Position numbers and translations under genes: made by a program. From Wenyingzhuangia heitensis (GTDB lineage Bacteria; Bacteroidota; Bacteroidia; Flavobacteriales; Flavobacteriaceae): a stretch of DNA of 64,000 nt. The stretch covers positions 1 to 64,000 of the forward strand of contig NZ_JAASQL010000003.1 in NCBI RefSeq assembly GCF_011762155.1. Reading direction: 5' to 3'. Position 1 is the first letter of the stretch; each line of letters starts with the position of its first letter. Below the pieces are notes generated by a model. It was given only the letters and a program-made list of their open reading frames with translations. It ran no database searches and was not told the origin of the DNA. Below, one piece after another: positions 1 to 8,476 of the stretch.

Positions 1-611
1 ATTAATGTTAAAAATGACGTACCCGAACTAATTTGATCATATTTTTTAGCAGTTAAATTGGCTACTTTACCATTAAAAGGAGCTTTTAAACTACTCAAGG
101 ATAACTGATATTTAGCTTCTTCTACTTGTTGTAGTGCACTTCGATATCCCGACTTAATACTTAACATTTCATATACTTCATTAGGAATGCTCTCTTTTTG
201 AGATAACGTATAACCACGTCCTAGTAAATTATCTTCCAAATCAAAAGTTGATTTTTTTAGATTAAGCTCCGCTTTCTCTAGTTTTTCTAAAAAATTTCGT
301 TGTGACAAACGTGCTAGCGTATGCCCCTTCTTCACTCTTTCTCCATTACAAACATACAGTCCTTCCAATTCATCTCCTATCTCAAACTTTAAAATGTTTT
401 TTTGAATCGCAATTAGTTTTCCGTTACTAATCAATTCCTTTTGAAAAGATCTAGTTTTTAGAACTTCGGCAGTAACCTCATTATCACGAAGCAGATAAGT
501 TCTTTTTTTTAAATTTTCTTTTTCTTCTGCAACATCTGAACAGTTTATTAAAAACATTGACAACAGCAAAAGACAGATCATTTTATGACCATTTAAAGAA
601 TTGTTTTTCAT
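1..611 (-). CDS. RND/HlyD-type efflux adaptor lipoprotein, C-terminal part missing
   Basis: The gene starts with ATG at 611 and runs off the left edge, so only about 203 residues are seen. The N-terminus is a lipoprotein signal: a basic start, a run of Leu/Ile/Met, then L-I-N-C with Cys about residue 23. The rest reads like a periplasmic adaptor (membrane fusion protein): a first half of a biotinyl-lipoyl domain, a helical hairpin rich in Glu, Lys and Leu, and a return stretch with SLKAPFNGKVANL, the usual second lipoyl half-motif. Such adaptors link an inner-membrane RND or ABC pump to a TolC-like channel. The pump partner must lie to the left of the window. The Asn before Cys is unusual for a lipobox. 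Confidence 0.8.
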   Translation of the reverse strand, partial: MKNNSLNGHKMICLLLLSMFLINCSDVAEEKENLKKRTYLLRDNEVTAEVLKTRSFQKELISNGKLIAIQKNILKFEIGDELEGLYVCNGERVKKGHTLARLSQRNFLEKLEKAELNLKKSTFDLEDNLLGRGYTLSQKESIPNEVYEMLSIKSGYRSALQQVEEAKYQLSLSSLKAPFNGKVANLTAKKYDQISSGTSFLTL

Positions 612-944
612 AATAAATATAATTCTGCATTTTTATCAGAATCTAAAAAAAATATTAGCTTTTTTTTTTCAAAAAAAACTTTTTAAATTCAAACACACAA
701 ACAATCTTTAATGTTTTTCTCAAAAACTGAGATTATACACAGTTTATAGAACAACAACCATTTTGCTAATGATAGAAAATAATTATCTATGTTTCTTTGA
801 GAGTAAATAAACCTAACTATAATAATCTGTATTTGTGTAACTACAATCCTTAATAAATTTACTATAACTTAATAATGACAAATAATATAACATATAAAGC
901 ATAGAAGAGGCATTAATTATAGTAAGTGTTAGCATCCTTAATTC
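612..944. other. AT-rich intergenic stretch without a gene
   Basis: Between the adaptor gene and the ABC ATPase gene I see no convincing reading frame, RNA gene or strong terminator. The part next to the adaptor start has long runs of T and A, as expected for the promoter of that leftward gene. Confidence 0.5.
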
Positions 945-1604
945 CTATAAACCTCTAATGTATCCTAATTTTTGTAAATCTTTAATACTGTTTGTTAAAT
1001 GTGTTTTCCCATTTTTTATAACATATAAACTATCACTAATTTCAGTTATATGCTCATACATATGATCTGTTATAATAATTCCTTTATTTTGTTTTTCTCT
1101 AATTATTAATTTTTTAATTGTTTCAATATGTACAGGCATTATTTGAGAAAACGGTTCATCTAGCATGCAAAATTTAGTTTTAGAAACAAGTATTAAATAA
1201 ATTTCAATAATTCTTCTTTCTCCTCCAGATAAATTTTCCAGTTTTGATTTGTAATGCTTTTGAAATTCAGGAAAAAATGATGTTAAATCTAAAAAATCTA
1301 GATTAAAATCTTTCAATAACCTTTGCACTGTTAAATACATAGGAATAAATTTATTTTGTGGAAGATACCTAATATCTTTTGGAGAACGGGAAGATTTAAA
1401 TAAAGTTGAATTATTGATTCTTATAGATTTATCATTAGGAATAATTTCTCCATATATAATTTTCATAAGAGAAGATTTTCCTGTTCCATTTCTTCCTAAC
1501 AGTCCTGTTATTATTCCAGTTTCACTTTTTAAATAAACATTACTTAGAATAACTGTAGATTTAAATTTAAGAAGAACACTATCTATTTCAAGAATATTTT
1601 TCAT
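945..1604 (-). CDS. ABC transporter ATP-binding protein
   Basis: A 219-residue stand-alone nucleotide-binding domain. Walker A is GRNGTGKS (residues 37-44), the Q-loop is YLPQ, the signature is LSGGE (about 125-129), Walker B ends FCMLDEP and the switch His is in ITDH. All parts needed for ATP hydrolysis are present. The ATG overlaps the stop of the upstream small membrane protein gene (ATGA), so the two are translationally coupled. The substrate is unknown. The size resembles ATPases of ABC-2 or LolD/MacB-type exporters, but the only membrane partner visible is 99 residues long. Confidence 0.85.
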   Translation of the reverse strand: MKNILEIDSVLLKFKSTVILSNVYLKSETGIITGLLGRNGTGKSSLMKIIYGEIIPNDKSIRINNSTLFKSSRSPKDIRYLPQNKFIPMYLTVQRLLKDFNLDFLDLTSFFPEFQKHYKSKLENLSGGERRIIEIYLILVSKTKFCMLDEPFSQIMPVHIETIKKLIIREKQNKGIIITDHMYEHITEISDSLYVIKNGKTHLTNSIKDLQKLGYIRGL

Positions 1605-1900
1605 GTAAATTTAAGTGTTAGAATTATTATTGTTATGAATAAAGATAAATCAATTATAAAAGTTGAAATCCATAAGTTTTTTCTAGAAAGTCCAAGATTT
1701 TTATAATAAAAAAACTCTTCTTTTTTATTGTTATTTATATAGTAATAAATAAAGCCCGATATGAATATTTTAAACCAAAATACTGCTGTGATTCCTCTAA
1801 TTCCCCATGTGCTAATAATTGATACGCAAGCAAGATTAACTATAAAACTTAGAAAAGCATATAATCTATAAAAAATCAATATCAATCTGATGATTTTCAT
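1601..1900 (-). CDS. Small membrane protein coupled to an ABC ATPase
   Basis: A 99-residue protein that I do not recognise. It has about three hydrophobic segments (residues 1-30, 38-54 and 76-97). Between the last two is a charged stretch, NNNKKEEFFYYKNLGLSRKNLW, that resembles the cytoplasmic coupling helices ABC permeases use to touch their ATPase. The 4 bp overlap with the ATPase gene supports a joint function. It is far shorter than known ABC permeases (usually 200 residues or more), so it would have to work as an oligomer, with another permease elsewhere, or be a remnant. No truncation is obvious: it has its own ATG, and the upstream IS ends about 107 bp away. Confidence 0.6.
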   Translation of the reverse strand: MKIIRLILIFYRLYAFLSFIVNLACVSIISTWGIRGITAVFWFKIFISGFIYYYINNNKKEEFFYYKNLGLSRKNLWISTFIIDLSLFITIIILTLKFT

Positions 1901-2007
1901 TATGGTAACTAACGGATTTAGAATATTTATATTTTTTTTAAAATAGTTTTTTTATGTTTCTGATAAATTTTATATTTCATTTAAAACGATAAAATCGCTA
2001 TTTGTTT

Positions 2008-2043
2008 TGACCCCTATAAAGCAAGAGTAATCTTTTAAATTTC
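2008..2043. repeat. IS3 element inverted repeat, left
   Basis: Thirty-six bases that match the reverse complement of 3247-3283 with one gap. The conserved parts are the CCCC block near the tip, TAA, GAGT and TCTTTTAAATTTC. Confidence 0.8.
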
Positions 2044-2052
2044 GATTATTAG

Positions 2053-2949
2053 TTACGCTGTTAATTTTTCCATTAAAATCAAGTGTTTATCAGAGTTCCA
2101 TTTTTCCATAGGAGTAATACGTCCTAAGAGTCCATGGAGTCTTTCGTTATTATAAAACTTTACATATCGTTTTAATATTTGTTCTATCTCTCCAAAATGA
2201 CGATAATCAAACCTGGTAAACACTTCCTTTTTTAGGATTCCATGATAGGCTTCTATATGTGCATTCTCTTCTGGTGTAGCTACATGAGTAAACTCTTGTT
2301 GAATTCCTATAAGGCTTAAGTATTCTCGTACTTTTTTAGCTAAAAACTGACTGCCATTATCACTTCTAATAACTATGTTTTCAGGATAATTATAATCTTC
2401 AAATAAAGAGGATAGAAGTGCTATTACATGGTTCTGTTTTATGGTAAATGAAAAATAATCCTTTAATATTCTACGTGAATGGATATCTATAACAGAGAGT
2501 AGATAAGCATTCTTTCCTACATGAGGAATCCAGACCATTTTAATATCCATTTCTAAGCACTCCAAAGGTCTAGTGGTATGCACTACTCTATATTTTACAA
2601 ATTTACGTCCAGAACCACTTCTATCTATTCTGTTTTCAAGCTTCAATAAGCCTGCTTCTTTCATAATTCGGTATAACTTCTTATGATTAATATTGTAACC
2701 TTCTTTCTTTAAATAGCTAGTCATTAATCGGTAACCACAATCTATAAATTCATGGTTTAAAATCTCTTTTACCGCATTTACTACATCTTCTTGAGACACG
2801 AAGCCTTTTGATTGATGATAGGTGTACTTAGAGGGGTTATTACCCTTTCTACCTAGACTTGGTTCTCTATAATAACTGCTAGGAACTATACCTACCATTT
2901 TTATAATCTTAGACTTACTACACTTATATTTTTCATAAATAATATTCAC
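2053..2949 (-). CDS. IS3-family transposase OrfB (DDE integrase domain)
   Basis: 298 residues. A short N-terminal helical part with an HTH_21-like region (YRLMTSYLKKEGYNINHKKLYRIMKE) is followed by an rve integrase core. The DDE residues are visible: Asp in LECLEMDIKMVW, Asp in IVIRSDNGSQF, Glu in TPEENAHIEAYHG. The C-terminus has the usual RYVKFYNNERLHGLLG motif. It starts with GTG at 2949, which overlaps the OrfA stop by one base (TAGTG). This suggests coupled translation, or frameshifting to an OrfAB fusion as in other IS3 elements. It looks intact. Confidence 0.9.
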   Translation of the reverse strand: MNIIYEKYKCSKSKIIKMVGIVPSSYYREPSLGRKGNNPSKYTYHQSKGFVSQEDVVNAVKEILNHEFIDCGYRLMTSYLKKEGYNINHKKLYRIMKEAGLLKLENRIDRSGSGRKFVKYRVVHTTRPLECLEMDIKMVWIPHVGKNAYLLSVIDIHSRRILKDYFSFTIKQNHVIALLSSLFEDYNYPENIVIRSDNGSQFLAKKVREYLSLIGIQQEFTHVATPEENAHIEAYHGILKKEVFTRFDYRHFGEIEQILKRYVKFYNNERLHGLLGRITPMEKWNSDKHLILMEKLTA

Positions 2950-3227
2950 TAAATCTTTCTTGGATCGGACGTTCCAAACTTTTTTTTTAGAAGTTCACGT
3001 TGTACCTCTAGTTCAATCTCTCTATCGCTAAGCAACTTACGTAAAACTCGATTCTCCTCTTCGGCTGCTTTAAGTTCTTTGCTTTTTTTAGTATCATAAG
3101 TTACTTTTAAACCTGATTCTCCTTGATGTTCAAACTTCTTCTTCCAACTATAAAAGGTTCCTGTGCTTACTCCGTGTTTACGACAGGTTTCTAGCTTTTG
3201 GGATAACTCCCATTTCTTGTATTTCAT
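2949..3227 (-). CDS. IS3-family transposase OrfA (HTH protein)
   Basis: 92 residues. The N-terminal helix-turn-helix has the typical HGVSTGTFYSWKKKF motif, followed by a Leu/Glu-rich coiled coil (EENRVLRKLLSDREIE) that acts as the leucine zipper in IS3 OrfA proteins. It binds the terminal repeats. The ATG at 3227 lies about 20 bp inside the right repeat. Confidence 0.9.
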   Translation of the reverse strand: MKYKKWELSQKLETCRKHGVSTGTFYSWKKKFEHQGESGLKVTYDTKKSKELKAAEEENRVLRKLLSDREIELEVQRELLKKKFGTSDPRKI

Positions 3228-3246
3228 ATCTCAAATTTATTAATTT

Positions 3247-3283
3247 GAAATTTAAAAGAACACTCCGAACTTATTGGGGGCTA
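3247..3283. repeat. IS3 element inverted repeat, right
   Basis: Partner of the left repeat. It lies about 20 bp upstream of the OrfA start and probably carries the transposase promoter. Confidence 0.8.
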
Positions 3284-3348
3284 AAATACTATTATTTTAC
3301 ACATTATTAGCATATTTATCGACACATTCAGTTAGAATACAAAATTAA

Positions 3349-4542
3349 TTAGTCATCAGTTTGAATATCTTCCAAAGTTTCTATGTTACTTATATTAACT
3401 CCTATTTTATAAATAATTGAATCTTTATTTAAAATAGGTTTTCTTTCAACTTGTAATTTCACAAAACTTGTTTTTTCCATTTTTCTTAATGTGTCAAGAA
3501 AAGTATTTACTTGAGGTGCTAATAATCTATTTTTTCCGTCCGTTGTATAATAAATAGTTTTTGTAGAATCTAATTTAATATATTTCACTGTTCTGAAATT
3601 TTCAATTGTAAACTTCTTAACAGCCTTTCGTTGCATTCCATTTATAAAATTATCAAGTTTAGTCGAATCGGATAATAGATAGTATACTTGGTCAATACTT
3701 CTCTTTTTTATAAACTCTCCTTTCGAATTAACTACTAAATGTGCAGGAATCCCAGATAATTCAAACAAATTTCTTGTTTTCGCGTAATCTTTTGAAATAA
3801 GCTGAATTCCTGAAGGTTTATTTGATTCAATATACTCTTTCCATTTCTCTTTATTTCCATCAACAGAAATATCTATAAATACTATATTTAGATTGTTCTT
3901 AAAATAAGATTTTAATTTTTCAAGTTGTGGTTTTTCTGCACGACAAGGACCACACCAAGTAGCCCAAAATGAGATGTATAATGTTTTATTTTTTATAGAT
4001 TTTAAATCAAATGGTACAAATTTAGAATCTAAAAAAATTGATTCGGGTAACAATTTTCTCTTCTTTTCTGTAAAATCCCAAACTATCTTTCCATTTATTA
4101 ATTTACCATATTGGTCCAATTTTATTGATTCTCCTTGTCTGATAATTAATGGTTGTGAAAAAAGGAAATATACAAATAGTCCGCCCATTACAGTTAATAA
4201 AGCTAACTTCATTGTTTTATTAACCTCTTTTCTTGTTACTAATAAACTTATTGTTGCAAATAAGACAAGAAAATAAATTAGAGGAAAATAAAAACATCTC
4301 ATAGGAATAAATAGGAGAAGTGATATATAAAGTAAAGGAATAAGCTTTAAAGGTGTTTTTTTATTTATTAAACCAGAAATGTAAAATCCTAATGTACAAA
4401 TTAACAGTGCAAACCACTTTAATTGATCATATTGATGAATTTGTAAAATTCTATCTACTGGATAAACAAGTGCTATAAAAATAATAATTATAGATAAAAT
4501 ACCTAAAATAATTTTAGATATAGTGATTAAAAAAAAATTCAT
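3349..4542 (-). CDS. TlpA-like thioredoxin with N-terminal membrane domain
   Basis: 397 residues. The first about 125 residues hold four to five hydrophobic helices. A TlpA/AhpC-type thioredoxin domain follows with the active site WCGPC about residue 196-200 and a conserved cis-Pro in SGIPAHLVV. The domain should face the periplasm and act as a thiol-disulfide reductase, for example in cytochrome c maturation or redox homeostasis. The last about 90 residues (after NGMQRKAVK) are an extension I cannot assign. The gene stands alone between two insertion sequences, so it may be acquired or stranded. Confidence 0.75.
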   Translation of the reverse strand: MNFFLITISKIILGILSIIIIFIALVYPVDRILQIHQYDQLKWFALLICTLGFYISGLINKKTPLKLIPLLYISLLLFIPMRCFYFPLIYFLVLFATISLLVTRKEVNKTMKLALLTVMGGLFVYFLFSQPLIIRQGESIKLDQYGKLINGKIVWDFTEKKRKLLPESIFLDSKFVPFDLKSIKNKTLYISFWATWCGPCRAEKPQLEKLKSYFKNNLNIVFIDISVDGNKEKWKEYIESNKPSGIQLISKDYAKTRNLFELSGIPAHLVVNSKGEFIKKRSIDQVYYLLSDSTKLDNFINGMQRKAVKKFTIENFRTVKYIKLDSTKTIYYTTDGKNRLLAPQVNTFLDTLRKMEKTSFVKLQVERKPILNKDSIIYKIGVNISNIETLEDIQTDD

Positions 4543-4560
4543 TTTTTTTCTTATTTAAAT

Positions 4561-5200
4561 TCAGCTTTTGACATTTTGTATCGTCCTGAAATAGGTTAAC
4601 AATTCCAGTTTGTTATTATTTCTTCGGTACGATTTGTAGTTTCTATTTTGATTTAAATGGATATGTTTCGTAGTGCATAAATCAAAGCTACAATGTGGAC
4701 CAAAATTGTTGTAAATATCGACCGCCTTTTTGGTCATCGTTTTGGCTAATTTAAGATTTTTTATGACATGTTTTAGTCCATATTCATATTTTAAAGTTTT
4801 GTTAATTCTTTCTGCAATTACATTTTCGTAGGGATCATATTTTTCGGTCACACCCATTGTTACGCCATTCTCTACCGCAAACTTTGTGTAAGTAGGATTA
4901 CTATATTGTATCCCTCTATCTAAGTGATGAATGATTTTTTGACTAGGAAACTTTCTGTTTTTGATAGCCATTTTAATTGCTTTTAAACAGAGTTCAGTTT
5001 TCATTTTACATCTATCTTATATCCCATAATTTGCTTAGAATACGCATCTGTTACGAGTGCTAGGTATGCATGTCCTTTGTCCGTTTTAATATAGGTGATA
5101 TCCGTTATCCAAACTTGTTCGACTCTGGTAGGTACTACTTTGTCTTCTTGGATTCAATGTTCTAACGCAACAGCAGTTGTGTTTTTTAGCTCCTAAAAAC
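4561..5200 (-). pseudogene. Decayed IS3-family transposase (OrfB remnant)
   Basis: The longest open part (4561-5004) has the second and third DDE regions: HHLDRGIQYSN and DPYENVIAERINKTLKYEYG. The piece just upstream, in another frame, encodes VEQVWITDITYIKTDKGHAYLALVTDAYSKQ-type sequence with the first Asp, so there is a frameshift about 5003. In that upstream piece an in-frame TGA at 5154-5156 replaces what is probably a Trp codon. The 5' part of the transposase and any OrfA are missing, and an ISL3-type element begins just to the right. This is a dead element, distinct from the intact IS at 2008-3283. Confidence 0.85.
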
Positions 5201-5266
5201 CGATCAATCACAAAAGTTGTCTATGAATTAGGGTAGTTTTAGTTTTGAAGTTTAAATTTATTCGTA

Positions 5267-5620
5267 TTGGAACTTACTTTAGACCTTTTAAAACTTATAC
5301 TTCCTGAATTCTTAATCGATAACTTCGATTTAACAAAACATTCTAAAGCGAAAGAAACACTTCATCTATATTTTGAAGAGAAAATAACAGCTCCTAAAGA
5401 GTTTACTCAGCAAATAATTATTGCCCATGGATTCCACAAACAAATAACCATACAAGATTTCCCTATTAGAGGAAATACAGTTTACCTACATATCAAACGT
5501 AGAAGATGGTTAGATAAAAACAATGGACAAATTTTACAAAGAGACTGGAATCTAGTAGCTAAGGGAACTCGTATGACAAACGAATTCGCAACTTTTTTAA
5601 AAGAAATTAGTCGATACTAA
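5267..5620 (+). CDS. ISAon1-type (ISL3 family) transposase, N-terminal ORF
   Basis: 117 residues, resembling the separate N-terminal region found in ISAon1-group transposases of Bacteroidota. Features are the FPIRGNTVYLHIKRRRW stretch and a short C-terminus ending LKEISRY. It is not an independent gene. The catalytic part follows in the +1 frame, open from 5601, so the two frames overlap by about 17 bases. The join may be made by programmed frameshifting near the T/A run at 5593-5604, or the second part may be translated separately. Confidence 0.75.
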   Translation: MELTLDLLKLILPEFLIDNFDLTKHSKAKETLHLYFEEKITAPKEFTQQIIIAHGFHKQITIQDFPIRGNTVYLHIKRRRWLDKNNGQILQRDWNLVAKGTRMTNEFATFLKEISRY

Positions 5621-6593
5621 AGCTAATGATTGTCATACCATAGCTAGTTTCTATAATCTTAATGGTAAAAAACTACAAAGACAATATAGAGACTATATAA
5701 GTGAGTTTAAGCAATGGAAACATAAAACACATGCTAAACAATACCTAATCTACCCCGAGAACATAGATAAACACCTCTCTATTGATGAAACTGCTTTATC
5801 TAAAGGGGAACTCTACACCATTATCACTAACAAAAAAGCAAAAGGTAAAAAAGGGAGTATTGTAGCTATATGCGCTGGAACTAAAGTAGAACCTATCATT
5901 GAACAACTGCTTAAAATTCCTTCTAAAATCAGAAACAAAGTCAAAGAAATCACATTAGACATGGCTAATTCTATGAAAACAATAGCCAGAGTTTGTTTTC
6001 CAAAAGCCACACAAGTAACAGACAGATTTCATGTACAAAAACTAGCATTAGAAGCTTTACAAGATATCAGAATCAAACATAGATGGGAAGCTATTGATAG
6101 GGAAAACAACTCTATAAAATTAGCAAAACAGAAAAAGATACTCTTTATTCCTGAAACTCTTGATAATGGAGATACTAGAAAACAACTACTCGCTAGAAGT
6201 AGATATTTACTCTACAAAGCTCCTTCCAATTGGACACAAAATCAAGACTTCAGAAGTAAAATTCTATTCCAACAATACCCAGACATCAAAAAAGCATTCG
6301 ACTTAGTGCAAAACCTCCGAAATATATTCAACCAAGCTAAATCAATAAAAATTGCATACACAAGGTTAGCACAGTGGTATCATCAAGTAGAAATATCAGG
6401 ATTTAAAGCTTTTAATACAGTCGCAAACACCATCTATAATAACTATAGATCCATATTGAATTACTTTAATAATAGAAGTACAAACGCTGCTGCTGAATCT
6501 TTCAATGCCAAAATCAAAGCTTTTAGAGCTCAGTTCAGAGGTGTTAAAAACGTTGAATTCTTCCTCTTTAGATTGACTAATATTTTTGCCTAA
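5601..6593 (+). CDS. ISAon1-type (ISL3 family) transposase, catalytic ORF
   Basis: The frame is open from 5601 to the stop at 6593, about 330 codons. An internal ATG at 5961 would miss half of the domain. A DDE triad is visible: Asp in LSIDETALSKG, Asp in EITLDMANSM and Glu in NAAAESFNAKIKAF. The motif TDRFHVQKLALEALQD between the second and third residues is typical of the ISL3/DDE_Tnp_ISL3 family. No stop or frameshift breaks the core, so the element may be active if the 5' part is joined. The true start is not clear: there is no ATG early in the frame, which favours frameshifting from the upstream ORF. Confidence 0.75.
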   Translation, partial: KKLVDTKANDCHTIASFYNLNGKKLQRQYRDYISEFKQWKHKTHAKQYLIYPENIDKHLSIDETALSKGELYTIITNKKAKGKKGSIVAICAGTKVEPIIEQLLKIPSKIRNKVKEITLDMANSMKTIARVCFPKATQVTDRFHVQKLALEALQDIRIKHRWEAIDRENNSIKLAKQKKILFIPETLDNGDTRKQLLARSRYLLYKAPSNWTQNQDFRSKILFQQYPDIKKAFDLVQNLRNIFNQAKSIKIAYTRLAQWYHQVEISGFKAFNTVANTIYNNYRSILNYFNNRSTNAAAESFNAKIKAFRAQFRGVKNVEFFLFRLTNIFA

Positions 6594-6656
6594 AACACAA
6601 CTTTTAGGTATGATCCTCCATGATCCCTCTTTCTTTTTACGAAAATAGTTAAAATA

Positions 6657-6690
6657 AAAACACCCGCTTTTAATAAAAAGCGGGTGTTAA
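6657..6690 (-). terminator. Intrinsic terminator after tRNA-Ser
   Basis: Perfect stem ACACCCGCTTTT / AAAAGCGGGTGT with an A/T-rich loop. A run of A on the plus strand to its left gives a U tract for leftward transcription, as expected for the leftward tRNA gene. Confidence 0.85.
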
Positions 6691-6734
6691 AAGGTGTGTT
6701 TTTAATTCAAAGACCTGATTAACAGCTGAATTTG

Positions 6735-6819
6735 CGGAGAAAGAGGGATTCGAACCCCCGGACCTGTTACAGTCAACAGTTTTCAAGACTGCCGCATTCG
6801 ACCACTCTGCCATTTCTCC
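6735..6819 (-). tRNA. tRNA-Ser (anticodon UGA)
   Basis: On the minus strand the acceptor arm GGAGAAA (6819-6813) pairs with TTTCTCC (6742-6736), with G as discriminator. The anticodon loop is CT-TGA-AA flanked by CAGT/ACTG. There is a long variable arm (TTGACTGTAACAGG region), as in class II tRNAs, and a T-loop GGTTCGAATCC. The CCA end is not encoded. It reads UCA/UCG/UCU codons. The next gene to the right is divergent. Confidence 0.97.
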
Positions 6820-7058
6820 TGAGCGTCTCACGATTTCTCGTTTGCGAGTGCAAATATAACAACAATGTTTTGTTTTCCAACAAAACATTTAAAAAAATTA
6901 CAAATAACTGCTAAAAAGCAAACCTTATTTATAATAATTCGTATAAATAACTAAACAATAAAGTATTAACTTGTTCAATAAAAGAAATACGGATACACCA
7001 ACTAACAAATGACAATATTTTGTTACTTTTATTGCACCTTAAAAAAAGATAATCTATC

Positions 7059-7424
7059 ATGAAAATACTAGTAGCAGAAGATGATAACCTAATCCGAAGT
7101 GCACTTGAATTTAGACTTAAGAAAGACAATCATGATGTAACACTTGCTATTGACGGTAAGGATGCTTTAAAAAAAATAGACGAACAAATTCCTGATTTAG
7201 TAATTACAGATATCATGATGCCTCATATTTCAGGTTTAGAACTTGTGGGACTGATTAAGGAAAAATATCAGAATCAAATAAAAATTATAGTGCTAACTAC
7301 TATGGGACAAGAAGATGTGGTTTTAGAAGCTTTTGGATTAGGAGCTGATGATTTTATACCAAAACCATTTAGCCCTAATGAATTGTCTGTTAGAATTAAA
7401 AGATTCGCAATTAAAAAGATTTAA
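7059..7424 (+). CDS. Receiver-only response regulator
   Basis: 121 residues, a single REC domain and no output domain. All key residues are present: the acidic pair in VAEDDN (8-9), the phosphorylation site Asp in VITDIMMP (about residue 53), Thr in VLTT (about 85) and Lys in PKPF (about 107). Such proteins work as CheY/Spo0F-like phosphate carriers or bind a protein partner. The stop overlaps the start of the next gene (TAATG), so it is made together with the HEAT-like membrane protein. The hybrid kinase downstream is the likely phosphate donor (inference). Confidence 0.88.
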   Translation: MKILVAEDDNLIRSALEFRLKKDNHDVTLAIDGKDALKKIDEQIPDLVITDIMMPHISGLELVGLIKEKYQNQIKIIVLTTMGQEDVVLEAFGLGADDFIPKPFSPNELSVRIKRFAIKKI

Positions 7425-8476
7425 TGTTACAGCTCTTATTTTATATTACTGTATACACTAGCATTGTCCTTTTATTGATGATGTTTTTTTTTTCGTACCT
7501 AAATAAAGTTAAAAAACAAAAATATAGTGTTTGGGAAAAAGAGAGTAATGAACTTATTAATACCTTTATTTTTATAGATAATAATACTGTTTTAGAACTA
7601 CCAGATGACATACATACTCTTAAAAAAAATCCTTTTTTCAGAACATTTATTTCTCAAAAAATAATTACAGCTGTTAAAAATTTTTCGGGAGAAACTACAC
7701 GTAATTTAAAACAACTATACCTTCTTTTAGAGCTGGATAAAGACACATTACACGATACAAAGCATGTTTTAGGACATTTAAAAACTAGAGCTATTAGAAA
7801 TGTTGGTGTTATGAATTTAAAAAACTTTGAAGAAATTGTTTTTGAAAACACCAATCACAAAAACGACTTAATTAGAATAGAAGCTCAAGTAGCATTAATA
7901 AGACTTACTGGTTTTAAAGGATTAAAATTTTTAAATATAATTACCTATCCTATTTCAGAATGGTATCAAATTGTTTTACTAAGAGAGTTAAAAACACTAG
8001 ATCCAGAGAAGTTTAAGGGAATTAAAATATGGTTAAAATCTTTTAACAAAAGTGTTATTGTTTTTACATTAAAACTAATTGCAAATTATCACTTATTTGA
8101 GTTTTACCCAGACACTGTAAAACTTTTACATCATAAAAATCATAAAATAAGATTGCAAGCCATACGTACCCTTGCTAAAATTTTCAATAAAAATACACCT
8201 AAAGAATTACTTTCAATTTTTGAAAATGAAACTACAGAAAATAAAATTGCAATTTTAAAAGAACTCTCTAGTTTTAAAGAACAAAGCACAATTCCGTACC
8301 TTATAGAATTACTAAAACAAGAAACTCCTACTTTACAAATAGTAATTATTAAAACAATTGCTAAAATTGATACTGAAGGAATATTGCTTTTAGAAAAAAT
8401 ACCCAATGCACACACCCCACCATTAAATAATATTATTTTACAACTAAAAGAGGAACAAGCTTATGAATTGGATTAA
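7424..8476 (+). CDS. Membrane-anchored HEAT-repeat-like protein
   Basis: 350 residues. One N-terminal membrane helix (about residues 4-26) is followed by a charged cytoplasmic region. From about residue 130 on there are repeated two-helix units of the type NDLIRIEAQVALIRL, HKIRLQAIRTLAKIF and STIPYLIELLK, typical of HEAT or PBS-lyase-like repeats. These are protein-binding scaffolds. Position between a receiver domain and a glycosyltransferase, with overlaps on both sides (1 bp and 14 bp), suggests that it passes the regulator signal to the membrane glycosyltransferase. No enzyme motif is seen. Confidence 0.75.
   Translation: MLQLLFYITVYTSIVLLLMMFFFSYLNKVKKQKYSVWEKESNELINTFIFIDNNTVLELPDDIHTLKKNPFFRTFISQKIITAVKNFSGETTRNLKQLYLLLELDKDTLHDTKHVLGHLKTRAIRNVGVMNLKNFEEIVFENTNHKNDLIRIEAQVALIRLTGFKGLKFLNIITYPISEWYQIVLLRELKTLDPEKFKGIKIWLKSFNKSVIVFTLKLIANYHLFEFYPDTVKLLHHKNHKIRLQAIRTLAKIFNKNTPKELLSIFENETTENKIAILKELSSFKEQSTIPYLIELLKQETPTLQIVIIKTIAKIDTEGILLLEKIPNAHTPPLNNIILQLKEEQAYELD

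Larger units (their letters stand above)
2008..3283 (-). mobile_element. Complete IS3-family insertion sequence
   Basis: The element is bounded by imperfect terminal inverted repeats of 36-37 bp: 2008-2043 (starting TGACCCCTATAAAG) and 3247-3283 on the other strand (starting TAGCCCCCAATAAG). The repeats share the inner block TCTTTTAAATTTC exactly. It holds two genes, OrfA and OrfB, as IS3 elements do. I find no matching direct repeat in the flanks, so the target duplication is lost or the outer ends are off by a few bases. It sits directly upstream of the ABC operon on the same strand and could drive or disturb its expression. Confidence 0.85.
5222..6620 (+). mobile_element. ISL3-family (ISAon1-like) element, ends not resolved
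   Basis: The two transposase frames define the element. I could not find a convincing pair of terminal inverted repeats in the bases on either side, so both boundaries are approximate. It appears to have landed in or next to the older IS3 remnant at 4561-5200, and ends just before the terminator of tRNA-Ser. Confidence 0.5.

Noticed and set aside
2000-3290. Target site duplication for the IS3 element
   Set aside because: Bases next to the repeats (TTT on the left, AAA on the right) do not form a direct repeat of 3-4 bp.
5205-6620. Terminal repeats of the ISL3-type element based on the shared AAAAGTTGT near both ends
   Set aside because: Only nine bases match and the positions are not consistent with clean element ends; it may be chance in AT-rich DNA.
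6670-6888. Open frames on both strands over the tRNA-Ser gene
   Set aside because: They are translations of the tRNA and its terminator.
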